Shown one piece after another: positions 6,786-9,442 of a stretch of 9,442 nt of DNA. Numbering within the stretch: the first letter of the stretch is position 1; every line of letters starts with the position of its first letter. The translations under genes and the position numbers were made by a program. Location: NCBI GenBank assembly GCA_041584475.1, contig JBFHDX010000134.1, positions 1 to 9,442 on the forward strand, in the 5' to 3' direction. The notes below the pieces were generated by a model. That model did no database searches. It saw nothing but the letters and a program-made list of their open reading frames with translations, and was not told the DNA's origin. The DNA is from JBFHDX01 sp041584475. GTDB taxonomy: Bacteria > Pseudomonadota > Alphaproteobacteria > UBA8366 > JADFVY01.

Positions 6786-8344
6786 CACAGAAGACTCCCT
6801 TGCTTTCCGTCGTCCTTGCCGCGGTGCCGCGCCGCCTTCCGCCGCGCCGGTGCCGGCCGCCCGGCGATAACCGCGCCGACCCGGTCATCGCTGAACTGGA
6901 TCGACACGTCCTGCCCGGGCGCCGTCGCCGCCGCGCTGGTCACGGCGGCTCCGGACGCATCGCGCACCACCGCGTAGCCGCGCTCGAGCACGCGCCGGAA
7001 CGAATAGCTCTCGAGCAGGCCGGCGCACTGCGCCAGCCGCCGGCGCTCGTCGTCGGCGCGCCGCCGCATGAGCCGTGCCAGCCGCGGCGCCAGACCGTCG
7101 AGCGCCCGCCTGCCTTCCGCCGCCGCCCGGACCGCCGGGTGCAGCGACAATCGACGGGCGACCGCCTCCTGACGATCGCGGGCGCGGTCGACGACCGCCC
7201 GGCACGCGGCCTGCAGCAACCTCGTTTCGGCCTTCGCGCGCCCCGCCAGATCGGCCAGCAGGTCGCGCGGATGCCTGAGCGCGGCCGCCAATGTAGCAGT
7301 CGTGTGTTTCCGGTTCGTTACCAGCGCCGAAGCCGTCGCAGTGAGCCGCTCGGCCGCCGAATCGAGGCGCTGTGCCGGAACCGCGAGGATCGAATCGCGC
7401 GTCGGCAGGCCGCGCCCGAGTCCCTCGACGCGGATGCGCCGCTCGGCAACCAGCCGTGACGCCGCGCCGACGATCCGCCGCTCCGCAGCAAGCACGTCGG
7501 CGATCAGCTCGGCGCGCACCGGCACCGCCATCTCGGCCGCCGCAGTCGGGGTCGGTGCGCGCCGGTCCGCGGCGAAATCGATCAGCGTCGTGTCCGTCTC
7601 GTGCCCGACCGCCGAGATCAGCGGGATCCCGGAGGCCGCCGCCGCGCGCACCACGATCTCCTCGTTGAAGGCCCAGAGATCCTCGAGGCTGCCGCCGCCA
7701 CGCGCGACGATCAGCACGTCCGGACGCGGTATCGGCCCGTCCGGCGCGAGGCCGTTGAAGCCCTCGATCGCCGCTGCGACCTGCTCGGCCGCGCCCTCCC
7801 CCTGGACCAGCACCGGCCACAGCAGCACGTGGCGCGGAAACCGGTCCTGCAGGCGGTGCAGGATGTCGCGGATCACGGCGCCGGTCGGCGAGGTGACGAC
7901 ACCGACGACGGTGGGCAGGAACGGCAGCGGCTTCTTGCGCGATTCGTCGAACAGCCCCTCGGCGGCGAGTTTCCGGCGCCGGTCCTCGAGCAGCTTGAGC
8001 AGCGCGCCCTCGCCGGCGAGCTCGAGCGACTCGATGACGATCTGGTACTTCGAGCGGCCGGGATACGTTGTGAGCCGTCCGGTCGCAACGACCTCGAGCC
8101 CGTCCTCGGGCCTGATCGACAGCCGTCCGGCGGTGCCGCGCCAGCAGACCGCATCGAGGACCGCGTTCTCGTCCTTCAGCGACATGTAGAGATGGCCCGA
8201 AGCGGCACGCTTGAACCCGGAGATCTCGCCGCGCACGCGCACCCAGGAGTAGGCCTCCTCGACCGTGCGCTTGAGCGCCTGGCTCAGCTCGCTGACGGTG
8301 AATTCCGCCACGTTGCCGGCCTGCTGGGGTGAAAAATCAGTCAT
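6785..8344 (-). CDS. xseA: Exodeoxyribonuclease VII large subunit XseA
   Basis: The 519-residue large subunit of exonuclease VII degrades single-stranded DNA to oligonucleotides in mismatch repair and damage tolerance; it works with several copies of the small subunit XseB, which is not in this window. Seen: an N-terminal OB-fold (about 12-110) with FTVSELSQALKRTVEE (15-30), VRVRGEISGFKRAASGHLY (35-53) and LKDENAVLDAVCWRG (56-70); the catalytic domain with GVVTSPTGAVIRDI (148-161), ARGGGSLEDLWAFNE (214-228) and SAVGHETDTTLIDFAADRRA (244-263); a long Arg/Ala-rich helical region (about 275-440); and the C-terminal SYSFRRVLERGYAVV (446-460). It is about 60 residues longer than the E. coli protein, partly through a basic tail. 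The start ATG at 8344 fits the family N-terminus. The frame runs further upstream to 9061, but that part lies antisense to purD. Confidence 0.95.
   Translation of the reverse strand: MTDFSPQQAGNVAEFTVSELSQALKRTVEEAYSWVRVRGEISGFKRAASGHLYMSLKDENAVLDAVCWRGTAGRLSIRPEDGLEVVATGRLTTYPGRSKYQIVIESLELAGEGALLKLLEDRRRKLAAEGLFDESRKKPLPFLPTVVGVVTSPTGAVIRDILHRLQDRFPRHVLLWPVLVQGEGAAEQVAAAIEGFNGLAPDGPIPRPDVLIVARGGGSLEDLWAFNEEIVVRAAAASGIPLISAVGHETDTTLIDFAADRRAPTPTAAAEMAVPVRAELIADVLAAERRIVGAASRLVAERRIRVEGLGRGLPTRDSILAVPAQRLDSAAERLTATASALVTNRKHTTATLAAALRHPRDLLADLAGRAKAETRLLQAACRAVVDRARDRQEAVARRLSLHPAVRAAAEGRRALDGLAPRLARLMRRRADDERRRLAQCAGLLESYSFRRVLERGYAVVRDASGAAVTSAAATAPGQDVSIQFSDDRVGAVIAGRPAPARRKAARHRGKDDGKQGSLL
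6795..6800 (-). promoter_or_regulatory. Shine-Dalgarno of the M23 gene
   Basis: On the minus strand AGGGAG lies 9 bases before the ATG at 6785 and 6 bases before the GTG at 6788, inside the end of xseA. Both spacings are workable, so it supports translation here without choosing between the two starts. Confidence 0.55.
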
Positions 8345-8358
8345 TGCCGCCTGTCGCC

Positions 8359-8364
8359 TATGAT
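8359..8364 (+). promoter_or_regulatory. Candidate -10 element toward purD
   Basis: TATGAT matches the -10 consensus at 5 of 6 positions and would start transcription about 50 bases before the purD ATG. I see no convincing -35 at 16-18 bases upstream, where the region runs into the start of xseA. It overlaps the -10 proposed for xseA on the other strand. Confidence 0.22.
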
Positions 8365-8389
8365 AAGAAGATCGCGCATCGTTTGTAAG
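8360..8389 (-). promoter_or_regulatory. Candidate sigma-70-type promoter of xseA
   Basis: On the minus strand CTTACA (8389-8384) and TATCAT (8365-8360) stand 18 bases apart, matching the -35 and -10 consensus at 4 of 6 and 5 of 6 positions. The -10 lies 15 bases before the xseA ATG, so the untranslated leader would be very short. It was found by eye in a 78-base divergent gap where a promoter is expected. Confidence 0.4.
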
Positions 8390-8422
8390 ACCTGGTGGCA
8401 GCCTAATCGGGACGGCGCATCG

Positions 8423-9442
8423 ATGAAGATCCTGGTGGTCGGATCGGGAGGCCGCGAGCACGCCCTGTGCTGGGCGATCGCGGGATCGCCGCTGTGCGAC
8501 AAGCTGTACTGCGCACCCGGCAACCCGGGCATCGCCGAGGAGGCGGAGTGCGTCGACATCTCCGCCGACAACGTGCCGGAACTGGTCGGGTTCGCCGCCG
8601 CCGAGGCGATCGACCTCGTCGTCGTCGGCCCCGAGCTGCCGCTCGTCATGGGGCTGGTCGACCGCCTCACGGAACGCGGTATCAAGGCCTTCGGACCGAC
8701 GGCCGCGGCGGCCGAGCTCGAGGGCTCGAAGGGCTTCATGAAGGATCTGTGCGCGCGACACGGCATCCCGACCGCGGACTACGCCCGGTTCCGCGACGCC
8801 GAGGAGGCCAAGGCATATATCCGGGAGCGCGGTGCGCCGATCGTCGTCAAGGCCGACGGGCTTGCCGCCGGCAAGGGCGTTACCGTTGCGCATGGCATCG
8901 ACGACGCGCTGAACGCGGTCGAGGATGCGCTGGTCGAGGGCCAGTTCGGCATCGCCGGCGCCGAGATCGTCATCGAGGAGTTCCTCGAGGGCGAGGAGGT
9001 CAGCGTGTTCGCGCTGTGCGACGGCAAGACCGTGCTGCCGCTCGCCTCGGCGCAGGATCACAAGGCCGCCTTCGACGGCGACACCGGCCCGAACACCGGC
9101 GGCATGGGCGCCTATTCGCCGGCGCCGGCGATGGACGAGGCGCTGCTCGAGCGGGTGATGGCGACGATCATCCGCCCGACGATCGCCGGCATGGCGGCGG
9201 ACGGACGGCCGTACCGCGGCGTGCTCTATGCCGGGCTCGTCCTGACGGCTGCCGGACCGAAGCTGCTCGAATACAACGTGCGCTTCGGCGATCCCGAGTG
9301 CCAGGTGCTGATGATGCGCCTCAAGTCCGACATCGTGCCGGCGCTGATGGCGACCGTCGACGGCGTGCTCGACAGCTTCGACCTGCGCTGGTACGGCGAC
9401 GCCGCGCTGACCGTCGTCATGGCCGCGAAGGGCTATCCCGGG
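8423..9442 (+). CDS. purD: Phosphoribosylamine-glycine ligase PurD (5' part, cut by window end)
   Basis: The first 340 codons of GAR synthetase; no stop occurs before the window ends, and the full protein is usually about 420-430 residues. It joins 5-phosphoribosylamine and glycine using ATP, the second step of de novo purine synthesis, in the cytoplasm. Seen: the N-terminal domain MKILVVGSGGREHAL (1-15), GNPG (33-36), VVGPELPLVMGL (67-78); then the ATP-grasp fold with GSKGFMKDL (101-109), VVKADGLAAGKGV (141-153), EEFLEGEEVSVF (185-196), ASAQDHK (208-214), DGDTGPNTGGMGAYSP (218-233) and the metal-binding EYNVRFGDPE (283-292). The start ATG at 8423 matches the family N-terminus; a weak GGGA lies 10 bases before it. 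It is divergent from xseA, and a purD-xseA neighbourhood is common in alphaproteobacteria. Confidence 0.96.
   Translation, partial: MKILVVGSGGREHALCWAIAGSPLCDKLYCAPGNPGIAEEAECVDISADNVPELVGFAAAEAIDLVVVGPELPLVMGLVDRLTERGIKAFGPTAAAAELEGSKGFMKDLCARHGIPTADYARFRDAEEAKAYIRERGAPIVVKADGLAAGKGVTVAHGIDDALNAVEDALVEGQFGIAGAEIVIEEFLEGEEVSVFALCDGKTVLPLASAQDHKAAFDGDTGPNTGGMGAYSPAPAMDEALLERVMATIIRPTIAGMAADGRPYRGVLYAGLVLTAAGPKLLEYNVRFGDPECQVLMMRLKSDIVPALMATVDGVLDSFDLRWYGDAALTVVMAAKGYPG

Noticed and set aside
5484..6977. Open plus-strand frame of about 497 codons over the lipid kinase, M23 gene and xseA end
   Set aside because: It is out of frame with the lipid kinase and antisense to M23 and xseA, and its composition is dominated by Arg and Ala with no domain.
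8345..9061. Upstream extension of the xseA frame by 239 codons
   Set aside because: The extension is antisense to purD, and the conserved XseA N-terminus begins at the ATG at 8344.

Overview
The window is gene-dense, very GC-rich DNA (about 70% by eye) that looks like chromosome from a Gram-negative alphaproteobacterium. An order close to Rhodospirillales is my best guess, from the gene order msbA, DUF374 acyltransferase, waaA, lpxK, lpxL-type acyltransferase, followed by xseA and purD. I see no mobile element, CRISPR array, rRNA or tRNA, and no stretch over 300 bases without a gene.

Left part (2-5922, + strand): a tightly packed lipid A / inner-core LPS gene run. It holds the 3' part of an MsbA-type lipid flippase, a DUF374 acyltransferase, the Kdo transferase WaaA, the lipid A 4'-kinase LpxK, an LpxL/HtrB-type secondary acyltransferase and a diacylglycerol-kinase-family lipid kinase. 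Gaps are 25, 21, 3, -8 (an overlap) and 57 bases, so a single transcript is likely. LpxK adds the 4' phosphate, WaaA adds Kdo, the acyltransferases add secondary acyl chains, and MsbA flips the product across the inner membrane. The lipid kinase is the member whose role is not explained by the pathway.

Middle part (5928-8344, - strand): a two-gene convergent unit. xseA (exonuclease VII large subunit) is followed by an exported M23-family peptidase whose start codon overlaps the xseA stop. The M23 protein carries His-x-Asp where the family usually has His-x-His. The two operons meet tail to tail with 5 bases between stop codons, and a short perfect inverted repeat lies at that junction.

Right part (8345-9442): a 78-base divergent intergenic region with overlapping candidate -10 elements, then purD (GAR synthetase) on the + strand, cut by the window end at 340 codons.

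Overall this is an ordinary, conserved housekeeping region. I did not find a new system. The points worth a second look are the two different lipid A-type acyltransferases flanking waaA-lpxK, the lipid kinase at the end of the run, and the altered metal site of the M23 protein.
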